A DNA stretch of 64,000 bases from Psilocybe azurescens (taxonomy: Eukaryota > Basidiomycota > Agaricomycetes > Agaricales > Agrocybaceae), in contig JAJIRX010000492.1 of NCBI GenBank assembly GCA_023853785.1, forward strand, positions 248,001-312,000, written 5' to 3'. The translations under genes and the position numbers were made by a program. Of the stretch, positions 37,153-48,382 are shown in pieces; within the stretch, counting starts at the first letter, position 1; each line of letters begins with the position of its first letter. Under the pieces are notes generated by a model. The model saw only the letters and a list, made by a program, of their open reading frames with translations, searched no databases and was not told the DNA's origin.

Positions 37153-38883
37153 CTAGACCAACAAGCGCCCGCTTACGGCCATCCCAACAAAACTGGTAAT
37201 TACAAACAACAACCAGCCGCCAAACCCAAAGGGGATGGATATCGCACCAGATGTGTTCGTGTTCGTCGTACTTTCCGCACTGGCAGCTGATCCAGTCAGG
37301 GTAACATCTCCCGCTATAGCGTCAAAGAAATTAACGTTCTCTGCTCAAAGGACACTGTAAAAGAAGAAAGAGACCCACATGCAACGGCTTCAGAAATGGT
37401 CGGCGGGTTCTTCTCAACGCCCGCAGTCTCTGCGTACGCCTCCTTCATATCTTTGCTCAGGCAGCTGATAACAGGCTGGATTTTGAACGGCGGCCTATGT
37501 GCTAGCGCATCGGGGAGGATGTACCCCGTCGCCACCTGCACGGTCTGCTCGTACAGATCGTGTGCGAGCACAATGAAGCCGCTGGGGCGAGATGTCGCGC
37601 TGGTAATGATGTTGCCCCAGTTTTGGAGAACCTGCTGCACGGTCGTCTTTCCGCTTTGGATGTTGAAATCTGGCGGCAAAGAATCAAAGGTGGTATGAGA
37701 AATGTTTGAGAAGCCAAGCTGCTAGCTGACTCACCATCGGTATCGAACGTGGAGGTCGCGCCAGCGCGACTCCACATAACTGGTGTAAGTCCCATAGCCA
37801 ATGATATTGCACGGACACGATCACTATCCAATCCGTAAGAACCAGTAATCACCAAACTTTCAGAAAAATCTGAAAAAAAACTCACTCGATATCCCCCGTA
37901 GGTGGCCGCATCATATTAGGCGTCACACCCAACACATCCTTGATAACCTTCTTCGTCCACCCCAGCTCCGCGACGATCTCCTCGTTGGTCAGCGCCGTGA
38001 GCGGTGCATGGCTCCACGTGTGCACCGCGATCTGATGGCCCGCCATGTGCTCCGCCTGCAGGATTTCGGGATACGAGATGACCCGCGAGCCGACGACGAA
38101 GAATGTCGACTTGAGCTTGGCTTCGTCCAGGTAGGCGAGGAGGTCGGGAGTGTAGGGCGAGGGGCCGTCGTCGTACGTGAGGCCCCAGTCCATCGCGGCG
38201 GGACACTCGACGATGTCGGTGGATCGAGTGCATCCGCCGCATGTCCACCAACATCTTTCTGGGTCGGCTGCGAAGGCAGAATTGTTGGAACATCCCCCTA
38301 CTAATTATTAGAAACTGTACTATGCACGTGAAGCAAGCAGAACACACCTGGATTGGTAGCTTCAAACTCCGGAATAACAATTCCTGTATCCTTCACTTCC
38401 TGAACCCACCTCTTTACCTGTTCAGAGTCGACGGGAGGCACCTTATCCAGTGCGGGATAATCAGCAGGTCGCAGGGCAGCGGCTGCAAGTACAGAAATCC
38501 ACTCAGTCAATGAAGCAGAGCATCATTTACACCGTACACCCACCATTCGGGAGCACAGGGGCGTTCGGTATGGACGTCGGGGCCGCACCAGGCGTCGCCG
38601 TATGGTCCAGCGGCCTCGTCGACACAGAAGGCTCATCCTTGGTAATAACCGACAGCGGAAAAGCGGTCGGGTTCGTCGAGTGCACAGAAAACGTTCCAGT
38701 CACTGCAGCCGGTGCAGATGCGGACGGGGATGTAGTCAGAGATCCACTCGCCGAGGCCCCGGCTTGACGAACATCGAGTCGTGTTCGATCTGAATCTGAA
38801 TCACCGCCATGTCCAGCGGCAGCGACGAGGACGACAGGAAACACAGAGAAAGCAGTAGCGACAGTGGTCCCTGAAATCTTCAT
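37153..38883 (-). CDS. Chitin deacetylase 2 (NodB domain, GPI-type tail)
   Basis: Six exons: 38883-38544, 38482-38348, 38297-37886, 37823-37735, 37669-37379, 37313-37153; phases agree, 475 aa. N-terminal signal sequence (VATAFSVFPVVLVAAAG), a Ser/Thr/Pro-rich pro-region to about residue 113, and a Cys/Trp block CWWTCGGC. The NodB domain follows: LTYDDGP (Asp201-Asp202), FFVVGS, HTWSH, MRPPTGDIDDR and IVLAHDLYEQTV. C-terminal hydrophobic GPI signal after GAISIPFGFGG. Expected to deacetylate cell-wall chitin. Compared with its neighbour, the third motif has Thr where Tyr/Phe is usual (RPPTGD), and the Trp-containing motif is replaced by FDTDDF. It is therefore a diverged paralogue, not a recent copy. 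The frame is fully intact. Confidence 0.93.
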
Positions 38884-39657
38884 AATGAGATGGAGAAAGA
38901 AGTAAAGGAGAGCGAGCAAGGCTAATGAAGAAAAAAAAGAAAAGGCAGAAAAAACAAAGTTTTCAACTTTTTGCCGCCCATGTTCTTAAAATAGATGTAG
39001 ATCTTTCTTCCGTCCACTGCGTCTAAGTATGACCCGTTGATAGGAACGAATGAAAACGTCGTTCAAAGAGAGCATATGGAGACATGTATTCTGGTTAATT
39101 AGTACAGGTAGTTAAATGCAGCACACAATAAATTACAGCGTATTAGGAGGGAGGAATAAAATATTGTCGTACAACTTCCAAAGAATCGTATCATCCTCTT
39201 TTCCTTTTGACTTGAACCGAGCACGACTGAAAATGAAGGATGATTGAAAGGATGAGGTGAAGGCAAGATAAAGGGGGAGTATCCGGTAGTATATGCAGCA
39301 GCTGGAAGAGCGAAGAGGCAGTCGTAGAAAATCACACCGCATGCCCCAAATCACTCGTCCTGAAACTGCGATTCCGATTTCCATGCCCATCCACCTCCGA
39401 CTTCCCGATCCCACCCACTGGGCCCTCCTTCGTCAACCCCACACCGCCTTGCAAACCCCTCTGCGCATCCGAGTCGACGTTCGCCATCCTCCCGGGTTGG
39501 ACTCCTCCCGTTCCAACTCCAGCACCACCAACAGTGGAATGACCCCCATCCACGACGGGTGGCGTAACTCGATTCGACAATCGACGATGCACCTGCGGTT
39601 CCGGCATGCCCATCGCACCAGTTCCATCTCCCCCAGCTCCAGTGCCGCCACCCGACA
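38884..39657. other. Upstream of chitin deacetylase 2; possible shifted-frame tail of the transporter
   Basis: 39332-39657 on the minus strand stays open in the frame that would follow if one base were restored in the transporter's last exon. That frame encodes a Gly/Asn/Gln-rich tail (runs such as NGNGNGQQQQQF and GVGGAQGEKM) ending at 39332. The remainder, 38884-39331, is untranslated or promoter sequence with an A-run near 38930. Confidence 0.5.
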
Positions 39658-41953
39658 TCATCTTCTCACCCTGCGCGCCCCCAACTCCAGCGCCAATATC
39701 CCCTCCATTGTTATATCCAGTATTGAACTGTTGCTGTTGCTGCCCATTCCCATTCCCATTCGGTTTATCCGCATGCTCGATCCTCTTCTCCTCCAACGCA
39801 CCGCTCGCAAGCGGCTTGCGCGCCTGGGCAGCTTTCGTCTGCTCGACGAGGTCGTACCGCGATGAGTACCGGCGGGCGCCCATGTGCTTGATGTCCATGG
39901 CTTGCAGTGAGGGTCGTTGTACATCTATAAATGACAATATGTCAATAATTCTATATGTGACACAGAAGTATGGTAGAGAATAGACGCACGTTATCGACAC
40001 TCTCCAACGACAAATCCGAGCTCTCGTACAAGAAGAAATATACGATAACAGCGCCAGTAAGATTGCATGCTAAAAAGTAACAAATCGTCAGCGACTACAG
40101 TGCTTGCAGGAAAAGAGAGGAAACGTACCAGCGAAAACGAACCCATATCTGAACTCAATGGCAGATACGATAAAAGGCGTGAAAAACGCGATCAGGAAAT
40201 TCCACAACCAATTGCTCGCAGTTGACAGCGCGCCCTGCTTTGCCCTTGTCCTCGTTGGGAAGGTCTCGCCGATAAGAATCCAAATACCCGGGGCCCAGGT
40301 CGTAGCGTAACCCAGGATGAACAGGCATGCGCTGACGATCATAACTGTGGGGTTGACGCCAGACCCACGTCGAAAGATAAAAATAGAACATGTGGTGGAG
40401 GTAATGTAATGTAATGTAATGGAGGTCATGACGTCAGTCACTAATTCGTTTCATTGTAGATGGAAAGAAGAACGCACGCTTTCCGATATGTTCATCGGTT
40501 GTAGGGTCTTTCGCAGTTCCTGCGGCAGCGAATACGAACAGCCATGCAGCTTGCCAGCATCCTCCAATGATAAGAGGCATTCTCCGTCCAAACTACAGAG
40601 CAACGTCGTCAGGGAAGCACAACAATGGGCAGCCAGAGGCCAGAAAAAGGCAGACGCACACGTTCCATGACGTACAACCCTCCAAATGTACACACAAAGT
40701 TAACAGCTCCCAAAATAATCTGCGTCACAAAACTATCATTGATCCCCACGCTCTGGAAGACCGTCGCGCCGTAATAGAAGAAGTAGTTGGCACCCGTGAG
40801 CTGCTGGAAGCTCTGCAGCGTCATGCCTAAAAGTGTGCGGTACAGCGTCTTATTACTCGGCCTGAAGCAATCGATCCATCCAGATCGGAGTGATGACTCC
40901 ATCTGCACCTGGTTGACGATCTCGTCGACTTCGGCTTGCACGAAACGGTTGCTGGACTCGTCGGCTGCTTTGATACCGTAGGCGCGTGCGATGGAGCGTT
41001 CGGCAGCCTTTGTGTGGCCGTGGGCGACGAGCCAGCGAGGAGATTCAGGCATCAATAGAATGCCTACTCCGAGAATTACGGGCCAGATCAATCCGATTCC
41101 AATTAGCGTGCGCCATGACTTTGCGCCTGAAAGCTCTCTTGTGCCGATAGCAATACAGTCTGTGAAGGTTATCAGACATGGACCAGAGTCGGGGTAATGG
41201 AATACACACAAGCGACTAGAATTCCGAGAGTGATGAACAATTGGTAAGTGGCTGTCAGTGTCCCTCGTATCTGAGTAGGAGCAGTCTCGGCTTGATACTA
41301 ATAAAGCGGACGCTTATGAATGAAAGAAGAGACAAAAATAGTTCGAACCATGGCGTACCATGGGTACTGCAGCACTCAGAGCACCGACAGCGAGACCTGA
41401 TATAAGACGTCCGACGGCGACTTGCTGCCATACGTGAAAGCTAGCGAGCTGCACGATGACGCCTACACAGAATAGCAAGCATTCGGACGTCATCGCCCGC
41501 CGTCTGCCGATCCCGTCTGCGATTCTATTCCAGAAAAACATCATATTAACATCTAATCAAGAGAAAGGGCAAAAAAAAGAAAGGGAAATGACAGATGACG
41601 AGGATCCAATGCAGAGAAAATGACGTACGGAGCCCCCATCAGCGCCCCAGCCAGCGTACCAATCGACAGCAGCGAGACAATTAAACCCGCTCTGACCGTC
41701 GAGAACTCGCACGTATTGTGGTCCACGGGATTAGAGCACGTCGCAAAACGCAGCTTGAAGTCCTCCATGAGGAGGATGTCGCTGATCTGGCCAGTGTCGT
41801 ATCCGAAGATGAACCCGCCCATGCTGGCGACGAGGGCGAGCATGATCGCCGTGCCGCCTATGGGCATGCCGTGCCTTTGGGATCGAAAATGTTAGTATAC
41901 GAGGCATGAATCATTTGGAAAATGGAGATTACGCACATATAGAAGAGAGGCAT
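39658..41953 (-). CDS. MFS hexose-type sugar transporter
   Basis: Nine exons: 41953-41937, 41874-41629, 41524-41359, 41297-41210, 41159-40660, 40592-40478, 40344-40129, 40069-39990, 39924-39658; 564 aa. Twelve spans expected. Sugar-porter signatures are all present: GGFIFGYDTGQISD in the first helix, DGIGRRRA in loop 2-3, GRLISGLAVGALS, PESPRWL at about 210-216, QQLTGANYFFYYG in helix 7 (hexose-binding QQxxGxN), and ETFPTRTRA in loop 10-11. Plasma-membrane proton/hexose symport is expected. Odd: after the conserved NDPHCKPWTSSTWAPAG tail the frame slips. One missing base at the GG around 39870 replaces the family continuation (YSSRYDLVEQTKAAQAR) with an unrelated basic tail ending at 39658. 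The intron 40345-40477 contains four GTAAT repeats. Confidence 0.92.
40401..40421. repeat. GTAAT microsatellite (4 units)
   Basis: Four perfect copies of GTAAT inside an intron of the sugar transporter, followed closely by a TGACGTCA octamer at about 40428-40435. Confidence 0.8.
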
Positions 41954-43055
41954 GATTAGAGTGTTAGAGAATCAGGATGTTGTCAGTAAGGAAGTGGGGT
42001 GTAGGGTGGGGTGTGGGATGTAGCGAGTAGGCAGTAGGAAGTAAAGGGGAGTGTATCCAAGATGTCTCAGCAAAACCTGAGGTCGTGTTTCGAATTTCGA
42101 ACATGTCCTCGAAATGTCTTCCTTTATATTCTTGGACATTGGGGTACCGGGGAGGTGATGTCATTCCAGTCTCTTCGGACCTAAAATACCCTCCTCTTTC
42201 CCCTTTCTGCGATAGTCGTTCCACACCGCATCGGACGGTGGACCGCGATATTCGTTGCTTCTTGCGCGTCGGTGCCCGATGTTTCTGGTGTTCCAGGCAG
42301 AAATGCGTGACTTGGGGTACAAGTGTACTTCTTGAGAGACTGGGCGCGCGTATAGTAGCGGATAGGTCGAGAAATACCATTTCGAGTCTCGCTAAAGGCC
42401 GCCAAGCGATGACGTCATTATATTGTCACGTGTAATCTCGACACTGTCAGCATACGCTGTCCCCAGGACAAACAAGCATGGTTCCTTGACTCTCTTGTCC
42501 ATTTCATGCTTGTTTCCTCCACTGCGTTGAAATACAAGGAAGAGGAATGTCAGTGAAGTAATTGTTTTATTTGTATCCCACCAGTCTCACAGTTTTCTGT
42601 TTTGCAGATCTTTCACTTGAACAATATCAGAGAAGGCAATGTGTGTCTTTGTGACTGAAAAATCTTCCGAAATTCGTCAGATAAAATACACAGAGAAGAG
42701 GAAAATATGCAGGGGTTTCTCTCAACTTTGGTCAAAGAGCCGAATCGTTCAACGCCGTTTTTGGACCAAACCTACCCAAACTTCGTATGCGCAAAGCGAA
42801 ATGTAGCGAGAAAGGAATTTGTAGCGCAGGCATGTTTATAGAACCTCGTTTTGATTAACAACAGCAAGCCGAATCAGCTAGTACTATGTGAATCCCGTCA
42901 GTGGCGAAACATTTCCTTCTCTCAGGAACACACACCGTATTGACTAAATTTGGCGCCTTTGGGAGAATCGGTTGACACAGTTCGATGCTCGAGTGGAAAT
43001 AATGAGCACAAAGCACATTCTAATCGTACACAATTTCACGGTAGTCCCTCCCAAT
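41954..43055. other. Promoter region of the sugar transporter
   Basis: Between the transporter start and the 3' end of PLC. Contains a perfect CRE-like octamer TGACGTCA (42410-42417) and an E-box CACGTG (42427-42432), about 460-480 bp upstream of the transporter ATG. No open frame here is convincing. Confidence 0.45.
42410..42432. promoter_or_regulatory. CRE-like octamer and E-box
   Basis: TGACGTCA followed ten bases later by CACGTG. Both are palindromic consensus sites (bZIP CREB/ATF type and bHLH type in fungi). Placement suits regulation of the minus-strand transporter; sequence match only. Confidence 0.3.
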
Positions 43056-45079
43056 TCATTGGACCTTGTGCCTAGTGAACTTCGCAAGCACTGTCGCACC
43101 TGAATTTTTGCCTTTCATGTTCATGAGCCTTATCAAGACCCACTCGTCCACGACAATGTGAGCAAGTCGTGCACAGAACACAGCGATCTTATCATCTATC
43201 CCAAATTCGTCTTCAAACACTACAAATCTAGCGCATCACAGCTCAGATACGAACAACTTTTGAAAAAAGTTGCACGGTACCTTATGAATGCCATCTCGTC
43301 GGATTCATACTCCCATTCAAACTGGGTGTTCCACATGATGTCTGCACCATTTTCGGGACTATGTTTCGTTTTGACGGTTTTCGAACGCCATTCGAGATCT
43401 CGGCTCCCATGGAGTAACTGTGCTCGAATGTAAGTCGAGAAAGACTTTCCGGTACGTCCATTCGGAGCGGGTACTGTTGATGCACTTCAGCGATGCAGTT
43501 CCATTATTCATGTACAGACCACTTACAAGAGCTGATACCGACAATATCTACCATCAACTTCTCTCGTCCTCCCGGCAATTCATAGTTATCATCGAAACTC
43601 TTTCTCGTTGCAGAGGTTTCGCCACCCACCCAGGGGTGCCTATAAACATTGCTTCATTGACTTGCATACCAAGATCGTATACCTGCCAGTTCAAACTCGC
43701 CACCTGACTTCCATTCCTCCAGAAGACAAGAGGGTTGAAGTTACTCGAGCCAATGCGCGTTCCTTTAGGGAAAATACGACGAAGATGACTAGATCCATGG
43801 TCGATGAGGGAAGGAAGCGACGAGGGGATTAAAGAAAGACATGTAGACTCCGAAATATTGATCAGAACGTGTGCGGGGAGGTTATCTCTGGGTATGCAAT
43901 CACGGCCGAATCGCTTTAGTAACCAGGATCAATTATCACAACATAATGGAGGCGCTGACTTTGTAAAAGCCACCCTTTGTTCGGCTTCATGCTGCGGGCA
44001 TAATAGCCGAGCTCTGCGAGTTCATCTGATATGCGACTAGGCTTCAGCTTGTTTTTGTCGCCACTGATTTCTGCAACCTCGCCGTCCTCTTCTCCGGACG
44101 ACTCCGAAGCCACCGAGGCAGTATCACTGCTTTCTCCTGTTCCTGCAATCAACGCTGGATAGTATTCAACCTAGGTTAGATGCATGTGAGCAGTCAGTTC
44201 ATGCTACAGCGAAGCAAATAGATTCCAAGAACATACCATGAGCACAATCTTCCCTCGTAGATCCGACGGAGATATGCGTGCGTCCTCGATACCCGCGACC
44301 TTGCCCGTTACCAACTTGCCGTCCCACGCACTGCGCATTTCTCTGACCATCTCTTGCTGCCCCTCAACATCGACATGGCACTCAAGGCTCACAAAGATGG
44401 GCCAGCATCCAGGGGTCGCAGCCGCGCCTATCGCTTCGCAGACCGATAGAAACGGCACACCCTTGCTGAACGTATATCCATGAGTAACGACCAACCCGCC
44501 GGGTGATGGCCAAACATCAATCTCTATTTATAGAGACGAGAGATGACATCGACGTGCCAGAATTAGGGTTATGAGCAGGTGTCACAACTGTATAGCTTAT
44601 GCGAGGATTTACCTACACAGCGCCCATCCCTGCTGAGAATGTGGGTGTATGAAGCCGCAGACGATTTCCCCACTAGTTGTCTTGATAGCAGATAGGTGTT
44701 ATGCGAGGATCTAGAGGCGGGGTTGAGTCAAGAATGGATCTATTTATTGAACAATGATAGCTTACTCACGATATAAAATAGTGTGTTAAAGGCAACGTTT
44801 CATCAACTGGTAAAGGCAGCAGAACGGGCCTCCTAACAATAGATTCTGCATCCTGCATTAATCGAGATTTGTTAAGCTATAAGTCCGTTGTTTCAGTGCA
44901 GCCCGTGGATTTACCACCTCGTCGCGTTCCGCAAGAAAGCGGAGGATCTCCGCGCTCAATCTTGCGTTCCCATGCTCTTCGTGTGCAGGTGGTGGATGGA
45001 GATTGTGACGCGTATGGATGTCGTAAACGTGCGACAACTGTGCCTGCAGAGCTTGTGGTGGTGGGTCCGGATCCGACAT
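43056..45079 (-). CDS. plc1: Phosphoinositide-specific phospholipase C (X, Y, C2)
   Basis: Eight exons: 45079-44915, 44852-44770, 44710-44613, 44523-44237, 44170-43960, 43887-43527, 43473-43281, 43227-43056. X domain: [13 protein letters not shown] (first catalytic His about residue 86), [19 protein letters not shown] (second His about 130), [17 protein letters not shown]. An acidic linker leads to the Y domain: [16 protein letters not shown], then [40 protein letters not shown]2 domain: [30 protein letters not shown], and the usual ending [14 protein letters not shown]. It cleaves PIP2 to IP3 and diacylglycerol at the membrane with calcium. No PH domain or EF-hands in this model; a longer 5' part is possible. 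Exon 6 is two bases short: a C-run (43875-43878) and an AAACCT site (43615). The locus reads as intact apart from these. Confidence 0.9.
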
Positions 45080-45606
45080 CCCTTTCGTTGAAATCGTGGG
45101 TCCTGGGCTGCCTTTCTGAGACAACGGAGATCCCTTGAGATAGATTCTCGAGTAAAATTTCTTCAGATTTAGATTAGCGACCTCTAGGAAGCAGGGTCCA
45201 ACAAGTCTGACCTTCAAGCAGGGCCGCGTCCGTCGACGTCAATGTTGTCGCCTATTATCTATTATGTTACATGATTAAAAACTCGAAACCAAACATATAC
45301 GAACCCCGTTTGGGACACGCGATGCCAAGCGCCGAGTGGTGAGCAAGGTTCAAAACTCCCAATGTTAGGAGAAACTTCCTGGATGCAGACTTGGATTAAT
45401 TTTAAACGGCCAGCAAGCAATTAGCAAGGTCCAAAAAAGTTGCAAGTTGTCAAGTTGAAAAATATGTCATACATTTCCTTACTACGCCGACGAAATTATT
45501 AACGGTATAGATATATCACTTATGAGTTAAATCAATGTTGGGCAAAGCGGGATCTCTTTCGGAGTTTGGCTCCAATACGACGAAAAATGAACCTAAAATC
45601 AGAAGT
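45080..45606. other. Upstream of PLC
   Basis: The PLC frame stays open to about 45217 without an earlier ATG, so a non-coding leader or an additional 5' exon could lie here. Nothing else recognised. Confidence 0.4.
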
Positions 45607-47930
45607 TCAGTCAACCAACAAACTGCCCGAGCGAACAAAACAAAAAGATACGAACGGGAGGGGCGCTAGGACAGTGGTCAATCCCGCTAAGAGAGCAGTA
45701 GCGCCAACAGTACCCAGCCGAACGTACATCGCCCGCGCAAACAACGGAAACACTGCAGCAAACGTCGAGCGCATCGCACTATTAGACGCCATGGCTGAAG
45801 CAGCAATCGGCCTATACGCGGTCACCAGGTAGGTGAACGTCGAAGTGAAGACAAAATATATTCCTGCTCCAAAGGGGACCGAGGCAATGATGGGCACGAC
45901 CCATGGAATGCCTTTATATGTTGTGAACGCCAGCCAAAATAGGCCTTTTTCGAAGTGGTAAGCGACAAGGGAAATGAGGGAAAACAAAAGGACATTACCG
46001 ACAGGGACACATATGGCACCGACTTCACCCATGACTAGACGAACTTCAGGGGCACCTTGCCCATATTCTGTTCAGCTGTGCGTCTATAAAGCCTGTGTTC
46101 GAGTTTAGGAGGGCATTCAATACATATCTAAATAAAAATGGAAATTCCGTACCGGTTCCAATATGGCTGTGTGCATATCCCAAGCACCATACCGACGCCA
46201 ATGCCTAAGAAAGACATCCCCGTACTCTGCGTATTGAAGTTGTGCACTGTCCCGAAAATGAACGGAAACGCCTGGAAACTGAGGTACAGAATCCCTAACA
46301 CTAACGCACTCCTGTGAGTATTAGTTAGTGTAAATCCAACGGGTTGCGTTAATCAGCGAATTCATTCATTCATGTGAGAAGAAAGAAATGCTGATTGACT
46401 GATTGATTGAAAAACTGACCAGACGTCCAATAGCAAGGCCATTTGATCGAACAAAAGGAGCTCTAGGTTTTTCGAAAAGGTCAGATTTTCTCGGATTCGG
46501 AAGAGCGTATATTATGACGACGAACGGAATGGCCTGTAACAAGAAACCAGTATCTTGCGCGTCATGCTCGATACCTGCCGTTCCAAGGGCGCCCAATACC
46601 TTGGCTCACCCGCTCGACGCAGCCTATATATATCTCATTTTGAACGAAAAAATATCTGGGATATAATCTGTTACGTACCTGATAGCCTTGTGCTTGACGA
46701 GTAACGGAACGTATGTCTCTGGGACGAACTGTTCGAAATAAATTGTTTGCGAGAAGGTTTAGCCAACGGATGTACCTACTAGTATGATGAGCACCAGCTC
46801 GAAGAAGGTCCAAATAAGCAACACATAGTACGTCCATCTCCAATCCAAATCCTTTCAAAAAAGCAGACAAGTGGTATTGTAAGCTACTGACACGACTCGG
46901 ATGAAACATTGAACCCTACTTACTTGATTTATGAATCTTCACATAGAAAAATCAAAAGTCAAAGTATTTGATCATAAATGAGCAAGAAATCTTCAAAAAT
47001 GGTGGCGATTTTAATCAATTACCCACTAAGCAACGGTCCTAACACGGGGCCAATAAACGGGAACATGGTATAGAAGGCCATGGGACTACAGGTTACGATA
47101 GTATCAGCGTGGGCCATTATGCCGGGAGAATCTTTACAAAAAGGAAAACGTACTTGGCCACGGACTTATCGTCGAACAAATCACTAACGCTCCCTCCTGC
47201 GACACTGAGGAAGGCAGACCCACAGAATCCGCCTATAAAGCGGAATATCAAGTATACGGCTACCAGTGCCAGTTCCGGGATGGCAAAAGAAAAATAACCC
47301 GTCATTATAACTACGTCGGTGGTCAATAATCATACAGCGTTCTCGCACTTACCAATGTTGGGTGCAAACGCCACAGGAAACGTAAACGCAAAGGTTAGCG
47401 TGTACGAGACCTTGTACACCGCATTCCGCCCGTACACCTCTGAGAGCGGGCCAAACACCAGTGGTCCTAGTCCGAGCCCCTCGATGAAGAGGCTTATTGA
47501 GAGAATGGCGACTTCCCTCCCGACGTGAAACTCGCGTGCGACGCCGTTTTCTGTGAAGCTTGCCTGTGATAAATCCATGAGGCAAACGCGTAGGCGATGT
47601 AAGTTAGGTGAGTATTCGATTAAGTCGAAAGTTGAACAACGAAGACGAAGAAAATCACAGAATCACAAAATCACAAAACCACCCATCACATACCATCGAC
47701 GATGCAGACGCCACACAAAGCGCCGCTGTACAAATGACGCCCACAATCGCCCACTTCCTCCAGACCGGCAAGTTCAGCGGTCGCTCGTGGTCCTCCAGGA
47801 AGACTTGGAACGGGTCCGACTGTGGTATAGCAGATCCTTTGGCGTATTGGATCCCTTCCTCGAGTTTACGTTCTCCTATGTCGATGGCATGTTCGACTTC
47901 GACATGGATGGGATTTGTTGTTTCGAGCAT
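45607..47930 (-). CDS. MFS transporter, DHA1/polyamine-drug type
   Basis: Twelve exons: 47930-47694, 47563-47353, 47259-47154, 47085-47023, 46936-46924 (13 nt), 46851-46780, 46728-46679, 46623-46526, 46462-46420, 46311-46153, 46092-45999, 45944-45607; about 494 aa. Cytosolic acidic N-terminus (DPFQVFLEDHERP), first helix WAIVGVICTAALCVASAS. Family signatures: PLVFGPLSEVYGRN (motif A region), RFIGGFCGSAFLSVAGGSVS, FPFIGPVLGPLLSGF (motif C), WRWTYYVLLIWTFFELVLII, FVPETYVP, and TAYRPIAASAMASNSAMRST near the end. Such proteins export drugs or polyamines by proton antiport; the substrate is unknown. Exon 46092-45999 is one base short: an A-run at 46066 separates YRRTAEQ from YGQGAPEVRLVMGE, and the arithmetic requires exactly one extra base. 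Confidence 0.9.
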
Positions 47931-48382
47931 GCCTACACTGGGAAGGAGAAGGAAGGAGATATATGAACTGAACTGAACACGTTAAACAGGGAATTGAGGA
48001 AACGAGAAAAGGATGGGAGTGCTAGGCGATCATTCTGTGTCTGTGTCTCGGAAGAAAGTTATTTATAGTGAGCATGCGCTGTAGGGGTAGATGTGGGCGA
48101 GCTGTCAGATTTTTAAATGTTAAGTACTTGAATATTGCAGAGCGCACCTAATAAGTTTGATTCAAAGCGAGGCTGTACACATATTTCGGTGAGCATCGAG
48201 GGGCGTGACAAGAAACAAAATTTAAAATATATGCTCTCAAATGAATCCAGAAAGAGAATCTCGGTCGATTAAAGTAAAATACAAAGCACAGTTAAGAATG
48301 TCAAAAGATATACAACTACAAGTCAAGCTTGAATTCAGCTCTCACGATATCAACATATCAGATAAAATGCACACATACCAAT
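47931..48382. other. Intergenic
   Basis: Promoter of the MFS gene and 3' flank of Nse3. Nothing recognised. Confidence 0.4.
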
